A DNA stretch of 44,281 nucleotides from Clostridia bacterium (GCA_017625835.1 JAGAKF010000007.1:1-44281), one strand, 5' to 3'. Shown: positions 1-8,975, numbered from the stretch's first letter. The notes: generated by a model from the letters alone, not told the origin. Program-made: numbers and translations.

Positions 1-1
1 C

Positions 2-265
2 ATAATGAAGATTTCAAAATCAAAAATGATTCGGTTTCTGCTTTATTACAAGAACATTAAAGAAGCTCCGCCTGTTGATTACACAGTTTTAATCAGAGAA
101 ATGAGAGCAGTCGGCAACAATTTAAATCAGCTTGCAAGAGTTGCAAATGCAAAAGGTTGGATAAATGAAAAGGAATTACGTGCCGTTATTCTATCTCTTC
201 GTGAACTCGAAAAGAAAATATCGGCTGAGTTTCAGTTGAGCAAGGAGGATGAATATTGGCAGTAA
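2..265 (+). CDS. MobC-like mobilization protein (5' partial)
   Basis: The product resembles the C-terminal part of MobC-type relaxosome accessory proteins, which help the relaxase bind and open oriT. The diagnostic stretch is the IKEAPP-VDY segment followed by VGNNLNQLARVAN. The frame is open to the window edge, and the ribbon-helix-helix part normally found at the MobC N terminus is missing, so the true start probably lies upstream; the ATG at 5 is internal to the family alignment. The 3' end overlaps the start of the relaxase gene by 10 bp, the usual mobC-mobA arrangement. Family assignment is by remembered motif. Confidence 0.75.
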   Translation: MMKISKSKMIRFLLYYKNIKEAPPVDYTVLIREMRAVGNNLNQLARVANAKGWINEKELRAVILSLRELEKKISAEFQLSKEDEYWQ

Positions 266-1641
266 CAAAAATATGGTCGGTTAAAGGTACACTTAAAAGT
301 GTTGTTGATTACGCAATGAATCCCGATAAAACGCTTAATGATTATTACAGTAATTCTGAATTGCAATCACTTAAAGATGTAATTGATTACGCAGTTGAAA
401 GTGAAAAAACTGAGATGCAATATTTTGTAAGCGGAATAAATTGTAACCCTGAGTTTGCACGTGACCAGATGACGGAAACAAAAAAGCTGTTTCATAAGCA
501 GGACGGGATAATTGCCTTTCACGGTTATCAGAGCTTTAAGCCGGGAGAGGTTACTCCTGAGCTTGCTCACGAAATCGGAAAAGAGCTTGCACAGAAATTA
601 TGGGGAGACAGACACGAGGTTATTGTTGCAACTCATCTTGACCGAGGTCACATTCATAATCATTTTGTTGTGAACAGTGTTTCAATGGTTGACGGTAAAA
701 AGTTCAACGCCTGCAAACAAAGTTATGCATTAATGAGAAAAGTTTCCGATGAGCTTTGCATCAAATACGGATTATCAATAGTTGAAAAGCCGCACAAGGC
801 TCCGAGAAGAATGACCTATCTTGCAGAGAAGAACGGAGAAAACCATCAGTATGATTTATTGAAATTTCATATTGATGATTGTTTATCACGCAGTTCAAAT
901 ATCAGAACTTTCATTTGGCTAATGGAAAAGAAGGGATATACTTTTGATTTCAATCGTCCCGAACCGACAGTTTATCACAAAAGATTTAACCGTCCCGTAT
1001 GGCTTTGCGATCTTGGTGACGGTTATGCAATTAATGATATTGAAGAAGTAATACTGACTAAAAGACATTACACGAGAAGAGTCACTCACGATTCAATCAC
1101 TTTCAAAACCTTATTCTTTGACGGCAACCCTTACAATTACAAAAGCGGTATCAGCAGCTCTTACACTTGTTTGTGTAAAGGGCTGCTTATGTTTAAGGAG
1201 CATCCCCATTGCAATGATGTCGAAATTTATCTTGAACAGGAGCTTTTGAAATTTGACCAGCTTTGTGAAGAACAGAACTTATTGCTTGATAACAATGTTG
1301 AAAGTTATGAGGACCTTGAAGCACTTATTTCTAACACGGAAAAAGAATTAAATGAAATGGACGAAGCAAGGAATGTATTCAGAAACAAACTGAAGTGTGC
1401 CGTTCGTTCAGGTGATGAAAATCTGCAGAATGAAATCCGTGAAGATATTGCAACTCTTACTGCCGCTATGAGAGTTGCAAGAAAGAATATCAAAATTTTA
1501 AACAGAGTTAAATACAGGGCTGAGGATGTAGTAAACAGAATGGATAGCATCAACGAGTATTCAAGAATGCATGAGCGTTATACCCGTGATGACTACAAAA
1601 CTAAAACAAATACAAACAAAATTCAGGAAAGGAGCCGATAA
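256..1641 (+). CDS. MOBP-type relaxase (MobA/VirD2 family)
   Basis: This 461-aa protein is a DNA-nicking relaxase that would cleave one strand at oriT and pilot it during transfer. Its metal-binding motif is clear: H127 followed by RGHIHNHF with H132, H134 and H136. Tyr19 in VVDYAMNP is a candidate for the nicking tyrosine. Residues about 350-440 are charged and likely coiled coil. I chose the TTG at 256 because AAGGAGG at 242-248 is well spaced from it and the protein then begins MAVTKIW, as in related relaxases. It overlaps mobC and runs directly into the parB-like gene, so the three are co-transcribed. No VirB/D4 genes are visible here, so mobilizable or conjugative status cannot be decided. 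Confidence 0.9.
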   Translation: MAVTKIWSVKGTLKSVVDYAMNPDKTLNDYYSNSELQSLKDVIDYAVESEKTEMQYFVSGINCNPEFARDQMTETKKLFHKQDGIIAFHGYQSFKPGEVTPELAHEIGKELAQKLWGDRHEVIVATHLDRGHIHNHFVVNSVSMVDGKKFNACKQSYALMRKVSDELCIKYGLSIVEKPHKAPRRMTYLAEKNGENHQYDLLKFHIDDCLSRSSNIRTFIWLMEKKGYTFDFNRPEPTVYHKRFNRPVWLCDLGDGYAINDIEEVILTKRHYTRRVTHDSITFKTLFFDGNPYNYKSGISSSYTCLCKGLLMFKEHPHCNDVEIYLEQELLKFDQLCEEQNLLLDNNVESYEDLEALISNTEKELNEMDEARNVFRNKLKCAVRSGDENLQNEIREDIATLTAAMRVARKNIKILNRVKYRAEDVVNRMDSINEYSRMHERYTRDDYKTKTNTNKIQERSR

Positions 1642-1642
1642 A

Positions 1643-2521
1643 ATGGCTAATAAAAAATTAAAAGCACCGGTAAATATCCCGGTGGAAAAAATTCATCCCT
1701 TTGAGGGACATCCGTATAAAGTTTTAGATAATGAAGAAATGAACACACTCATTGAAAGCATACAGCAGAAAGGTGTAATTTCACCTATTGTTGTAAGACC
1801 TCTTGAAAACACAGATGATGAATATGAGATAATCTCAGGTCACAGACGCCTGAGAGCATCAGTGAAAGCAGGGCTGGAAACAGTACCTGCTTTAATTTAT
1901 GCCGTGAGCAGAGATGAAGCGGCTATTATGCTTGTTGACAGTAATCTGCACAGAGAGCATATTTTGCCGTCTGAAAAGGCATTTGCACTTAAACTCAAAA
2001 TGGATGCAATGAGCAGACAAGGACAGAGAACTGATTTAACTTCCACCCAAGTTGGGCGGAAGTTAGAAACAGCCGAAATCATAGGTGAACAGATTAACGA
2101 AAGTAAAAATACGGTTAGAAGATATCTCCGTCTGACTTATCTCATTCCCGAACTGCTTGAAATGATGGACGAAGATAAAATCGCTTTGTCCGTCGGTGTT
2201 GAACTTTCATTCCTTGACGACCAAATGCAGTATGATTTGCTCCGTATAATCGAAGAACAGGATTGCACACCGTCATATTCTCAGGCTTGGCATATGCACA
2301 GAGATTTCAATTCAGGCACACTTACTGCCGACGGAATTGAAAATATGCTTATGGCTGAAAAGCCTAATCAGAAGGCTATGTTCAAACTCCCGCTTGAGCA
2401 AGTGCAGAAATTCTATCCTAATGCCAATAAGAAACAGCTTGAAGATTATGTTATGAAAGCCTGTGAGTATTACAACAGGGCTTTGCAGCGACAGCGAAGC
2501 AGGAACAGGGATGCGAGGTGA
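1643..2521 (+). CDS. ParB/RepB/Spo0J-like partition protein
   Basis: This 292-aa protein has the ParB N-terminal nuclease-like fold signature: a PVEKIHPF start motif, then KGVISPIVVRP and the GHRRLRAS box near residues 73-80. A helix-turn-helix central region with NESKNTVRRYLRL follows. ParB-like proteins on integrative elements bind DNA for stability or regulation, and no ParA is visible. I chose the ATG at 1643 because AGGAAAGGAGC precedes it and it follows the relaxase stop by one base; the frame is also open further upstream but that part overlaps the relaxase. The stop overlaps the start region of the next small gene. Confidence 0.85.
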   Translation: MANKKLKAPVNIPVEKIHPFEGHPYKVLDNEEMNTLIESIQQKGVISPIVVRPLENTDDEYEIISGHRRLRASVKAGLETVPALIYAVSRDEAAIMLVDSNLHREHILPSEKAFALKLKMDAMSRQGQRTDLTSTQVGRKLETAEIIGEQINESKNTVRRYLRLTYLIPELLEMMDEDKIALSVGVELSFLDDQMQYDLLRIIEEQDCTPSYSQAWHMHRDFNSGTLTADGIENMLMAEKPNQKAMFKLPLEQVQKFYPNANKKQLEDYVMKACEYYNRALQRQRSRNRDAR

Positions 2522-2526
2522 TGCAA

Positions 2527-2751
2527 ATGAAGTTTATTGATACCATCAAATATATTATTCATTATCTTAGTACCGATACCCGTGGCGAATTCTCTTTCAA
2601 ACCCATTGATTACAGCAAAATTGAATTGCCGAAAGAGGTGCTTGATTCTTTTGCTTCGGCTATGGTTCCCGAAATTAAGAAGTTTTACGAAAGCGATTTA
2701 GGTAAGGAATATTTTAAAAAGTGGTTAGAAAAACATCCTGAGTATGCTTAA
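2527..2751 (+). CDS. small hypothetical element protein
   Basis: This is a 74-aa acidic/aromatic protein beginning MKFIDTIKYIIHYL, and I do not recognise a family. The ATG at 2527 is preferred because GAGGTG lies six bases upstream; GTG at 2518 and ATG at 2521 are alternative starts in the same frame. It directly follows the parB-like gene and is followed by a strong hairpin, so it is probably the last gene of the mob-parB operon. No membrane segment or zinc motif is apparent. Confidence 0.6.
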   Translation: MKFIDTIKYIIHYLSTDTRGEFSFKPIDYSKIELPKEVLDSFASAMVPEIKKFYESDLGKEYFKKWLEKHPEYA

Positions 2752-2756
2752 TATAC

Positions 2757-2788
2757 AGCTCCCCGATATTTCACAGTATCGGGGAGCT
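2757..2788 (+). terminator. hairpin terminator after mob-parB operon
   Basis: A perfect 12-bp inverted repeat (AGCTCCCCGATA / TATCGGGGAGCT) with an 8-nt loop sits six bases after the small ORF. There is no long T run, so termination strength is uncertain. Confidence 0.6.
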
Positions 2789-2852
2789 TCACACATTCGA
2801 CAAAGAAAATAAATATAAATAAAATTAAAACAACAAATTCAGGAGGATTAAA

Positions 2853-4415
2853 ATGAATGTAGTTATATATGCCCGTTTCTCTTGTAAGAGACAGACGGAG
2901 CAATCAATTGAAGGACAGTTGAAAATCTGTTATGAATATGCGGCAGTCCATAATTATACGGTAGTTGGTGAATATATAGACCGAGCACAAAGCGGTACTT
3001 CCGACAACCGTTCAGACTTTCAGCGAATGATTGCCGACAGCGAAAAACACACCTTTGAGGGTGTTTTAGTTTATCAGCTTGACCGTTTTGCACGTAACAG
3101 ATACGACAGTGCAATTTATAAGGCAAAGCTGAAAAAGAACGGTGTAAGGGTGTTCTCAGCTAAAGAAAATATCACCGAAGATGCTTCAGGTATCCTTGTT
3201 GAGGGCTTGCTTGAAAGTATGGCAGAGTATTATTCTGTGGAGTTGGCACAGAAGATAAACCGAGGTCTTGCAATCAATGCAGAAAAGTGCCTGTCAAATG
3301 GCAGTAACCCCGGTCTTGGCTTTAAAGTGAACAAGAAGGACCGAACCTTTTATGTTGATGAAGATGAAGCGGCAATTGTCAGAGAAATCTATGAACGCTA
3401 TGCCCGTGGTGAGCCTAAAGTCGAAATAATCAAAGACCTAAACAGACGGCACATTAAAACCTCAATCGGCAACGAGTTCAGTTTCACAAGCCTGACAAGA
3501 CTTTTAAGTAACAAACGCTATATCGGCTATTATTTGTACAGCGGAAAGGAGACTCCCGGTGGTATGCCGAGAATCATTGAAGATGATTTATACTATCGGG
3601 TACAGGAGATTTTGAACAGAAACAAGAGAGCACAGGCAAAAACAAAGGGCGATGATGCCTATATTTTAACCACCAAGCTTTTCTGCGGTCATTGTAAGGA
3701 AATGATGATAGGTGTTTGCGGTACAGGTAAATCGGGAGCCGTATATCACTATTATGTCTGCAAGAGTGCAAGGAAGAAGAAATGTGAAAAGAAGTCTATC
3801 GGTAAACAACTGATTGAAGACCTTGTTATCAACGAATGCCTTAAAATGCTGACAGATGAAAAAATGCAATATATAGCTAAAAGGATATCGGAAGAATGCA
3901 ACAGAAATCCCGATAATCTATCTATCAAGAATCTTAAAAGCTCAATCAAGGAAATTGATGAGGCTATTGAAAATATGTGGTTGTCCATTGAAAAAGGCGG
4001 AGATGCAGTAGCACTTACAGAGCGAATCAACCGCCGTCAGGCAGAAAAAGAAGAGCTTGAGGAACAGCTTGCCATCGAGCAGAACAAGAGAGTGATTCTC
4101 AGCGAGGCTCAGATTTTAGCCTTTCTTAATTATGTCTGTGAGATGCCCGGTGATGATACGGTAAAACGCAGAGCAATCATCAATATCTTTGTTCATTCGG
4201 TCTATCTTTATGATGATCACCTAACGCTGATTATCAATGCAAGCAATAAGCCTGTCACCATAGATGACATCCCACTTGATGATATTGAAGCAGCCTTTAA
4301 TGGCGAAAAATCAGCTATGGAGCAATGTTCGAACACCTCGGACATTGTTCCACCAAAAACAATAATCCGAAACTTTTGTCAATCAGCGACGGTTTCGGAT
4401 TATTGTTTTTTATAA
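2853..4415 (+). CDS. large serine recombinase (resolvase/integrase family)
   Basis: This 520-aa protein is a large serine recombinase of the TnpX-like type, which excises and integrates mobile elements. It has the resolvase catalytic domain with YARFS (Ser10 nucleophile) and the QLDRFARN motif. A recombinase domain follows (GSNPGLGFKVNKKDR onward), then a zinc ribbon (CGHC ... C ... C, about residues 273-310) and a C-terminal coiled coil near 360-410. AGGAGG at 2841-2846 supports the ATG at 2853. It is the last gene before chromosomal DNA, as expected for an integrase next to its attachment site. The last 30 or so codons run through an inverted repeat and a terminator, so the tail may be dispensable. 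Confidence 0.93.
   Translation: MNVVIYARFSCKRQTEQSIEGQLKICYEYAAVHNYTVVGEYIDRAQSGTSDNRSDFQRMIADSEKHTFEGVLVYQLDRFARNRYDSAIYKAKLKKNGVRVFSAKENITEDASGILVEGLLESMAEYYSVELAQKINRGLAINAEKCLSNGSNPGLGFKVNKKDRTFYVDEDEAAIVREIYERYARGEPKVEIIKDLNRRHIKTSIGNEFSFTSLTRLLSNKRYIGYYLYSGKETPGGMPRIIEDDLYYRVQEILNRNKRAQAKTKGDDAYILTTKLFCGHCKEMMIGVCGTGKSGAVYHYYVCKSARKKKCEKKSIGKQLIEDLVINECLKMLTDEKMQYIAKRISEECNRNPDNLSIKNLKSSIKEIDEAIENMWLSIEKGGDAVALTERINRRQAEKEELEEQLAIEQNKRVILSEAQILAFLNYVCEMPGDDTVKRRAIINIFVHSVYLYDDHLTLIINASNKPVTIDDIPLDDIEAAFNGEKSAMEQCSNTSDIVPPKTIIRNFCQSATVSDYCFL
4319..4351. repeat. imperfect inverted repeat in recombinase 3' end, candidate att-proximal site
   Basis: Arms of 13 bp (GGAGCAATGTTCG and CGGACATTGTTCC, 11 of 13 complementary) surround a 7-nt centre. 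The position at the element end next to the serine recombinase is suggestive of a recombinase-binding or attachment region, but nothing in the window fixes the crossover point. Confidence 0.35.
4358..4412 (+). terminator. terminator overlapping recombinase 3' end
   Basis: A perfect 16-bp inverted repeat (4358-4373 with 4392-4407) is followed by a T run to 4412. It lies inside the last codons of the recombinase ORF, so transcription would end at about the stop codon. Confidence 0.85.
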
Positions 4416-4469
4416 GGCAATCTAAATCACATATTAATCAGACATATCAACTAATCCAATAAAACACAA

Positions 4470-4506
4470 ACCTCCTTGTAAATGGTATTGCCAAATACAA
4501 GGAGGT
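4470..4506. terminator. terminator downstream of SGNH hydrolase gene
   Basis: An 11-bp perfect stem (ACCTCCTTGTA / TACAAGGAGGT) lies between the convergent recombinase and hydrolase genes. T-rich sequence on the minus-strand side fits termination of the 4526-5950 gene. Confidence 0.75.
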
Positions 4507-4525
4507 ATTTTATTATATTTAGTTA

Positions 4526-5950
4526 TTATTCAGCAAAAGCTTTGAAATAACTTGCGGCTTCTGCTCTTGTTACAGTCGCCATCGGATTGAATCCGTGATC
4601 AGAAAGAACTTTGAAGAAAAGTGATATCGAATCAACTATACCTTCTAATCCGTTTTTCGCTCCGTTACTCAGGAAAGTAAAAGCAAGCTTAAGTGTACTG
4701 ACTTTTGAAGTATCATCAGTAGTGTTATCAGCACCGGTAATTACATTCAGCGCCTGATTGAGCTGTCCGATTGTAAGAGAATCGTCAGGTCCGAATGCGG
4801 TTGCTGATGCGGCATCCATTATACCGTTCATAAGAACATATTCGATATCGTTATAATACTTATGACCTGGCTTTACATCTTCAAATTTATCGGAAAATTC
4901 GGGATGCGGAAGAGCTTCAATAATCTTGTTTGCGATATGCACGTGACCGTCAGCATCGGGATGGCTGTCAACGTAAGTTGTTCCTGCAGTATCAACATAT
5001 GTATAACCGAACTTTTCCGCACCGTCAATCATCGGCTTATTAGCAATTTCCATAATAAGTCCGACTATCGATCCTGAAACAGCTGCAGCATCATCACCAT
5101 CAGCTACACCTGATATCTTCTCACCAACAACACCGTCATAATCATAATACTTGCCCTTAACTCCGTTATCACTCATACCGACTACCATAAGAGTTACGTC
5201 TGGATTTAGATCATAAATATCCTGAATCATAATGTCCCAGTTTTTATAGAAATTGCTGAGACCGTATTCGAGCGCAGTAGGAATAGTAGTAAGAAGTTCA
5301 GGAAGAGCGCCTGCAAGATGAGCGATTTCAACAAGTGATTCAATACTGCTCATATCCATTGAACTTTCAGCAATGACTTCCTGAAGCTTTTCCATGTATT
5401 CATCAGCTACGTTTTTCTTCTCAAGAACGTCAGCAACAACCCAAGTAAGGTATGCGCCCCAGTCGTTTCCGCCGACACCGAGAGTTATAAGATCAGCATC
5501 AGCGATTGCTTTCTTATACGCAGCTCTGAACTCTTCACTGCCCGCGTATCCTACTGCATCAAGCTGGCTGGGATGGAAAAGATAATCATCTGTTTCATCA
5601 AAGTCATCTTCGAGCATATATCTGATTTCTATTGTTCTGAATCCGGGTGCAGCAAAAGCTGTCATTGACTGATCGTTAATAATTGCATTTGCAAGAACAT
5701 CGGCATAAGAGCCAGGTACTCTGTAATATGTAGTTTCCTGATGAGCTCTATTAAATTCTCTGTCATTATCAGTAATCTGATCGCGGTAACCGCTAGCAAC
5801 ACTGTCACCGAGAAGAAGATAATTCTTATACTGTCCCTTGTGAAGATTCACCGCTTCACTGTTAAGATCCGCAGCAAAACAAGGCATAAAACCGACACAA
5901 AGCGCTAAAATTGCAATAACAGATACGAGAATCTTGAATGTTTTTTTCAT
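4526..5950 (-). CDS. secreted SGNH/GDSL hydrolase with SLH-like tail
   Basis: This 474-aa exported protein combines an SGNH lipase/esterase domain with a C-terminal S-layer-homology-like region. A signal peptide spans about residues 1-27. Ser50 sits in GDSVASGY, the GxND block is GVGGND with N162 and D163, and the last block is D328-S-H330-P, so the catalytic set looks complete. From about residue 355, FEDVKPGHKYYNDI... FGPDD and later TVTRAEAASYFKAF match SLH repeats, which attach proteins to secondary wall polymers. The substrate is unknown. It has its own promoter and terminator and is the first chromosomal gene after the mobile element. Confidence 0.85.
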   Translation of the reverse strand: MKKTFKILVSVIAILALCVGFMPCFAADLNSEAVNLHKGQYKNYLLLGDSVASGYRDQITDNDREFNRAHQETTYYRVPGSYADVLANAIINDQSMTAFAAPGFRTIEIRYMLEDDFDETDDYLFHPSQLDAVGYAGSEEFRAAYKKAIADADLITLGVGGNDWGAYLTWVVADVLEKKNVADEYMEKLQEVIAESSMDMSSIESLVEIAHLAGALPELLTTIPTALEYGLSNFYKNWDIMIQDIYDLNPDVTLMVVGMSDNGVKGKYYDYDGVVGEKISGVADGDDAAAVSGSIVGLIMEIANKPMIDGAEKFGYTYVDTAGTTYVDSHPDADGHVHIANKIIEALPHPEFSDKFEDVKPGHKYYNDIEYVLMNGIMDAASATAFGPDDSLTIGQLNQALNVITGADNTTDDTSKVSTLKLAFTFLSNGAKNGLEGIVDSISLFFKVLSDHGFNPMATVTRAEAASYFKAFAE

Positions 5951-5977
5951 AATAACCCTCCAAAATTATTTGTTAAA

Positions 5978-6006
5978 ATAATATCACATTTCATATATTT
6001 AGTCAA
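5978..6006 (-). promoter_or_regulatory. promoter of SGNH hydrolase gene
   Basis: On the minus strand TTGACT, a 17-nt spacer and TATTAT precede the hydrolase start, whose ribosome binding site is GGAGGG. Confidence 0.7.
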
Positions 6007-6030
6007 GTTTGATGATATGTATAAAAGTAT

Positions 6031-6061
6031 AAGCCTCCTGCAAATCAATTGCAAGAGGCTT
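6031..6061 (-). terminator. terminator of MFS transporter gene
   Basis: A 13-bp stem with one mismatch (AAGCCTCCTGCAA / TTGCAAGAGGCTT) lies four bases beyond the transporter stop codon. Confidence 0.75.
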
Positions 6062-6065
6062 GTTA

Positions 6066-7457
6066 TTATCTTCTGCTATGTTTAACTTCTTTAACCTCGA
6101 AACCTTTTTTAATAAGGAATCCAAGAGGAATAAACACAAGAACAGCAAAAATACAGCTGTAAAGGAACATACTTGATGACGGAACAATCGTTTCAACTCC
6201 GTACTCATTCATGTAAGTAACTGCTGAGTTACGGCATGCAATATCTCCCATTACAGGACCGACAACCATAGGAATAAGAACAACAAAAATCATTCTGATT
6301 CCCTGGAATAGACCCTCCTTGCCGACAGGAATAAAATCTCTGACCGCAGCATTAAACAGAATCATAAGAACAACATAACCGATAAGCGTCGGACCTACGC
6401 CGATAAGAACACCTACAAGGTTGGTTGTACGTGAAAGAATGAAAAGACCAATTACCAATAAAATAACCGCAGGAATTAAACCATAAGCCTTATTTTTACC
6501 TGAAACCTTCATAAGTATAACTATACCTGCTACAAGGAAAAGAATTACAAGTACTGCAGGAATAATTACACCGGCTGTAAGGAAATTGATTCCTTCGTTA
6601 GCGGGAAGAACCACGTATTGAAGATAAACAAAAAGATACGGGAAGAATACCTGGATAGCAATATTGTAAAGACCAACAGAAGCAAGAGTAAGATACAGTC
6701 TTGAGTTGCCGGATATAACAGAAGGTCTGAAACCGTAAAAAAGATCGCTCCAATAGCTTGACTTTGCCAAATTGTCCGCCTGCACTTTAGGTTCGGGATC
6801 TTCAAGTAAGAAAAGACCTACAACACCGCAAACAGCAACAACTGCGCCAAGAGCAAGGAAGAAAACCTGATAACTGATTGCACCGGACTGAGCAAAGCTA
6901 CCAATGCCCATAACTATAACCATTGAAATAAAACCTATGAACGTAAATGCTGTTTCAACCTTAGGTCTTGTTGACGGAGTAGTTACTTCAGTAACCCATG
7001 CATTGAATACGGAGTCATTACTTGTAGAACCCATAAATGTCATAATGGCATCCATTATGATTACCGCCCAGACTGTTACCGTAAGAACTGTTGCTGCATC
7101 TGACAATCCAAAAAGCGAAGCAATATTATCGCGAGTTATAAAACCAAACAAAGCTGTAATAATACCCCAAGCGATATAGCCAACAGATATAAACACCTTG
7201 CGTTTTCTCATTTTATCACTGAGTGTACCCATAATAAATGTTGTAAGCACGGCCGTAATAGCTGAGATTGCAACCATTCGGCTAATTGCCGTTGTCGGTG
7301 CCATAGTACCGGCAATAGCTTCAGCGGAAGCTCCTGCATATACTGAGTTATAAAGGAACGTGTTGAAATACATGTTTTCAACATTCCAGGCAATTAAGCC
7401 CATGAGGTTAAACAAAAGGATGTTAAACCAAAGGCGTTTTGAAAGTTTGTTTTCCAT
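6066..7457 (-). CDS. MFS transporter (sugar/GPH-like)
   Basis: This 463-aa integral membrane protein has about twelve hydrophobic segments and the MFS loop motif GTLSDKMRKRK after the second helix, near residue 80. The overall pattern suggests a major facilitator, possibly of the glycoside-pentoside-hexuronide type; the substrate cannot be read from the sequence. The ATG at 7457 is preceded by GAGGGGAG. The gene stands alone between its own promoter and terminator. It has no enzyme neighbours that would hint at a substrate. Confidence 0.8.
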   Translation of the reverse strand: MENKLSKRLWFNILLFNLMGLIAWNVENMYFNTFLYNSVYAGASAEAIAGTMAPTTAISRMVAISAITAVLTTFIMGTLSDKMRKRKVFISVGYIAWGIITALFGFITRDNIASLFGLSDAATVLTVTVWAVIIMDAIMTFMGSTSNDSVFNAWVTEVTTPSTRPKVETAFTFIGFISMVIVMGIGSFAQSGAISYQVFFLALGAVVAVCGVVGLFLLEDPEPKVQADNLAKSSYWSDLFYGFRPSVISGNSRLYLTLASVGLYNIAIQVFFPYLFVYLQYVVLPANEGINFLTAGVIIPAVLVILFLVAGIVILMKVSGKNKAYGLIPAVILLVIGLFILSRTTNLVGVLIGVGPTLIGYVVLMILFNAAVRDFIPVGKEGLFQGIRMIFVVLIPMVVGPVMGDIACRNSAVTYMNEYGVETIVPSSSMFLYSCIFAVLVFIPLGFLIKKGFEVKEVKHSRR

Positions 7458-7487
7458 AATAAACTCCCCTCTTATATTTATGCGATT

Positions 7488-7515
7488 ATTATAACATACA
7501 TTATAGAAAATTCAA
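7488..7515 (-). promoter_or_regulatory. promoter of MFS transporter gene
   Basis: TTGAAT, a 16-nt spacer and TATAAT on the minus strand lie about 30 nt before the transporter start codon. Confidence 0.7.
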
Positions 7516-7528
7516 ACATTAAAAACAA

Positions 7529-7560
7529 AAAATCCGAATCTATTTAAAGACTCGGATTTT
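7529..7560 (-). terminator. terminator of leucine dehydrogenase-like gene
   Basis: Arms AAAATCCGAATCT and AGACTCGGATTTT (one mismatch) with flanking A/T runs lie just downstream of the dehydrogenase stop. Confidence 0.8.
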
Positions 7561-7575
7561 TATGTAAAAGTTTAA

Positions 7576-8610
7576 TTATTTGTTGCCGTAGATACGCTCT
7601 TCTGCAAATCTTGTAGCGATAACTCCTTCAGGCTCACCTGTTTCCTTAGACTCAAGGAGAATCTTCTCGATTGTGTTGTAGATGTTGTAAACCTTCTCGA
7701 GAACTGCTTCTTCGTTGTAGTCGCCTGCTGCTTCAGCAGCTGCGTTGATAACGCCACCGCCGTTGATGATGAAGTCAGGAGCATAGTAGATACCTCTAGC
7801 CTTAAGAGCTTCGCCTGACTCAAGGTCAAGGATGAGGTTGTTAGCTGCACCTGCAATTGCACGGCAGTTGAACTTCGGAATGTTTGTCGGATTAACGATT
7901 GCGCCAAGAGCACAAGGAGCAAGGATATCGCATTCCTGATAAAGAATCTCGTCAACAGAAACTACTGTTGCGCCGAACTCTTCTACAGCCATATCAAGCT
8001 TTTCCTGCTCAAGGTTAGCAACGATAAGCTTTGCGCCAGCCTTATGAAGGTGGCGGCAAAGGTCATAACCAACCTTACCAAGGCCCTGAACAGCAATTGT
8101 AAGGCCTTCAAGGCTATCTGTGCCATTAAGAACCTTTGCTGTAGCTTTGATACCCTGGAATACACCGATTGCTGTGTAAGGTGACGGGTCACCGCTTACG
8201 TGCGGAAGACCGCAGATGTGATTTGTCTTACGTGCGATGATAAGAGCATCGTCGCAGCATGTATTAACGTCTTCAGCAGTGATGTAGCATCCGCCGAGAG
8301 CATTTACAGCTTCACCAAAAGCTTCGAACATAGCTTCTGTCTTCTGTGAAGGATCAGCAATAATAACAGCCTTACCGCCTCCAAAGTTAAGACCTGCAGC
8401 AGCATTCTTATGTGACATACCTCTTGAAAGACGAAGAACATCAAACAAAGCTTCTTCTTCTGAAGCATACGGCCAAAGACGGCAACCACCGATAGCCGGA
8501 CCGAGGTTAGTATTGTGAACAGCGATAATAGCCTTCAAACCTGCTTCTTCGTTGTTTACAAAGAGAACTTTCTCATGTCCCCATTTTGTAATTTCTTCCA
8601 TTACGTTCAT
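7576..8610 (-). CDS. leucine dehydrogenase-type amino acid dehydrogenase
   Basis: This 344-aa protein belongs to the Glu/Leu/Phe/Val dehydrogenase family and most resembles leucine dehydrogenase, which interconverts branched-chain amino acids and 2-oxo acids with NAD. The GGCRLWPY segment is followed by K68 and by K80 in NFGGGK, the spacing of the substrate-binding and catalytic lysines known in Bacillus leucine dehydrogenases. TAEDVNT supplies the acidic residue. G176-x-G178-x-x-G181 in VQGLGKVG marks the nucleotide-binding fold. AAAGGAAG precedes the ATG at 8610. Valine or phenylalanine preference cannot be excluded. It is a single-gene unit. Confidence 0.88.
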   Translation of the reverse strand: MNVMEEITKWGHEKVLFVNNEEAGLKAIIAVHNTNLGPAIGGCRLWPYASEEEALFDVLRLSRGMSHKNAAAGLNFGGGKAVIIADPSQKTEAMFEAFGEAVNALGGCYITAEDVNTCCDDALIIARKTNHICGLPHVSGDPSPYTAIGVFQGIKATAKVLNGTDSLEGLTIAVQGLGKVGYDLCRHLHKAGAKLIVANLEQEKLDMAVEEFGATVVSVDEILYQECDILAPCALGAIVNPTNIPKFNCRAIAGAANNLILDLESGEALKARGIYYAPDFIINGGGVINAAAEAAGDYNEEAVLEKVYNIYNTIEKILLESKETGEPEGVIATRFAEERIYGNK

Positions 8611-8810
8611 TGTACATCTTCCTTTACGATAGATTTAAATATATAAATAATATATTTAATACAAAATAATATACTCCAATTTTTTTTAGTTGTAAATATT
8701 TTTTTAAAATATTTTTAGGAAAAATATTTTGCTAAATTCGCAAAATTTGTATGCAATTTCACCAAATAAATCTGCAACAATTTTACAAGATTAATAAATC
8801 ACTTAAACAA

Positions 8811-8844
8811 AAAGCGACAATCCCCATTGGAAGATTGTCGCTTT
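8811..8844 (-). terminator. terminator of tRNA-Thr
   Basis: A perfect 12-bp stem (AAAGCGACAATC / GATTGTCGCTTT) directly downstream of the tRNA on the minus strand. Confidence 0.85.
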
Positions 8845-8848
8845 CTGG

Positions 8849-8921
8849 AGCTGCTAGGCGGACTCGAACCGCCGACCTCATCCTTACCAAGGATGTGCTC
8901 TACCACCTGAGCCATAGCAGC
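8849..8921 (-). tRNA. tRNA-Thr (GGT anticodon)
   Basis: The minus strand folds as a complete cloverleaf. The acceptor pairs GCTGCTA with TAGCAGC. The D arm is GCTC/GAGC. The anticodon stem CATCC/GGATG encloses the loop TTGGTAA. The T arm is GGCGG-TTCGAGT-CCGCC. The anticodon GGT reads threonine codons. No CCA is encoded, and the discriminator base is U. Confidence 0.95.
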
Positions 8922-8938
8922 GTGTCACAACGTCAGTT

Positions 8939-8967
8939 ATAATATCATAATTAAAGTTTAATGTCAA
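8939..8967 (-). promoter_or_regulatory. promoter of tRNA-Thr
   Basis: TTGACA, a 17-nt spacer and TATTAT on the minus strand just upstream of the tRNA, back to back with the coaX promoter. Confidence 0.75.
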
Positions 8968-8975
8968 GTTTAAAA

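Noticed and set aside
1571-1642. Upstream extension of the ParB-like frame into the relaxase gene
   Set aside because: A good ribosome site and the family's usual N terminus point to the ATG at 1643.
8611-8810. Riboswitch or leader RNA upstream of the leucine dehydrogenase-like gene
   Set aside because: The region is very AT-rich with no stable stems apart from the tRNA terminator, so I see nothing supportable.
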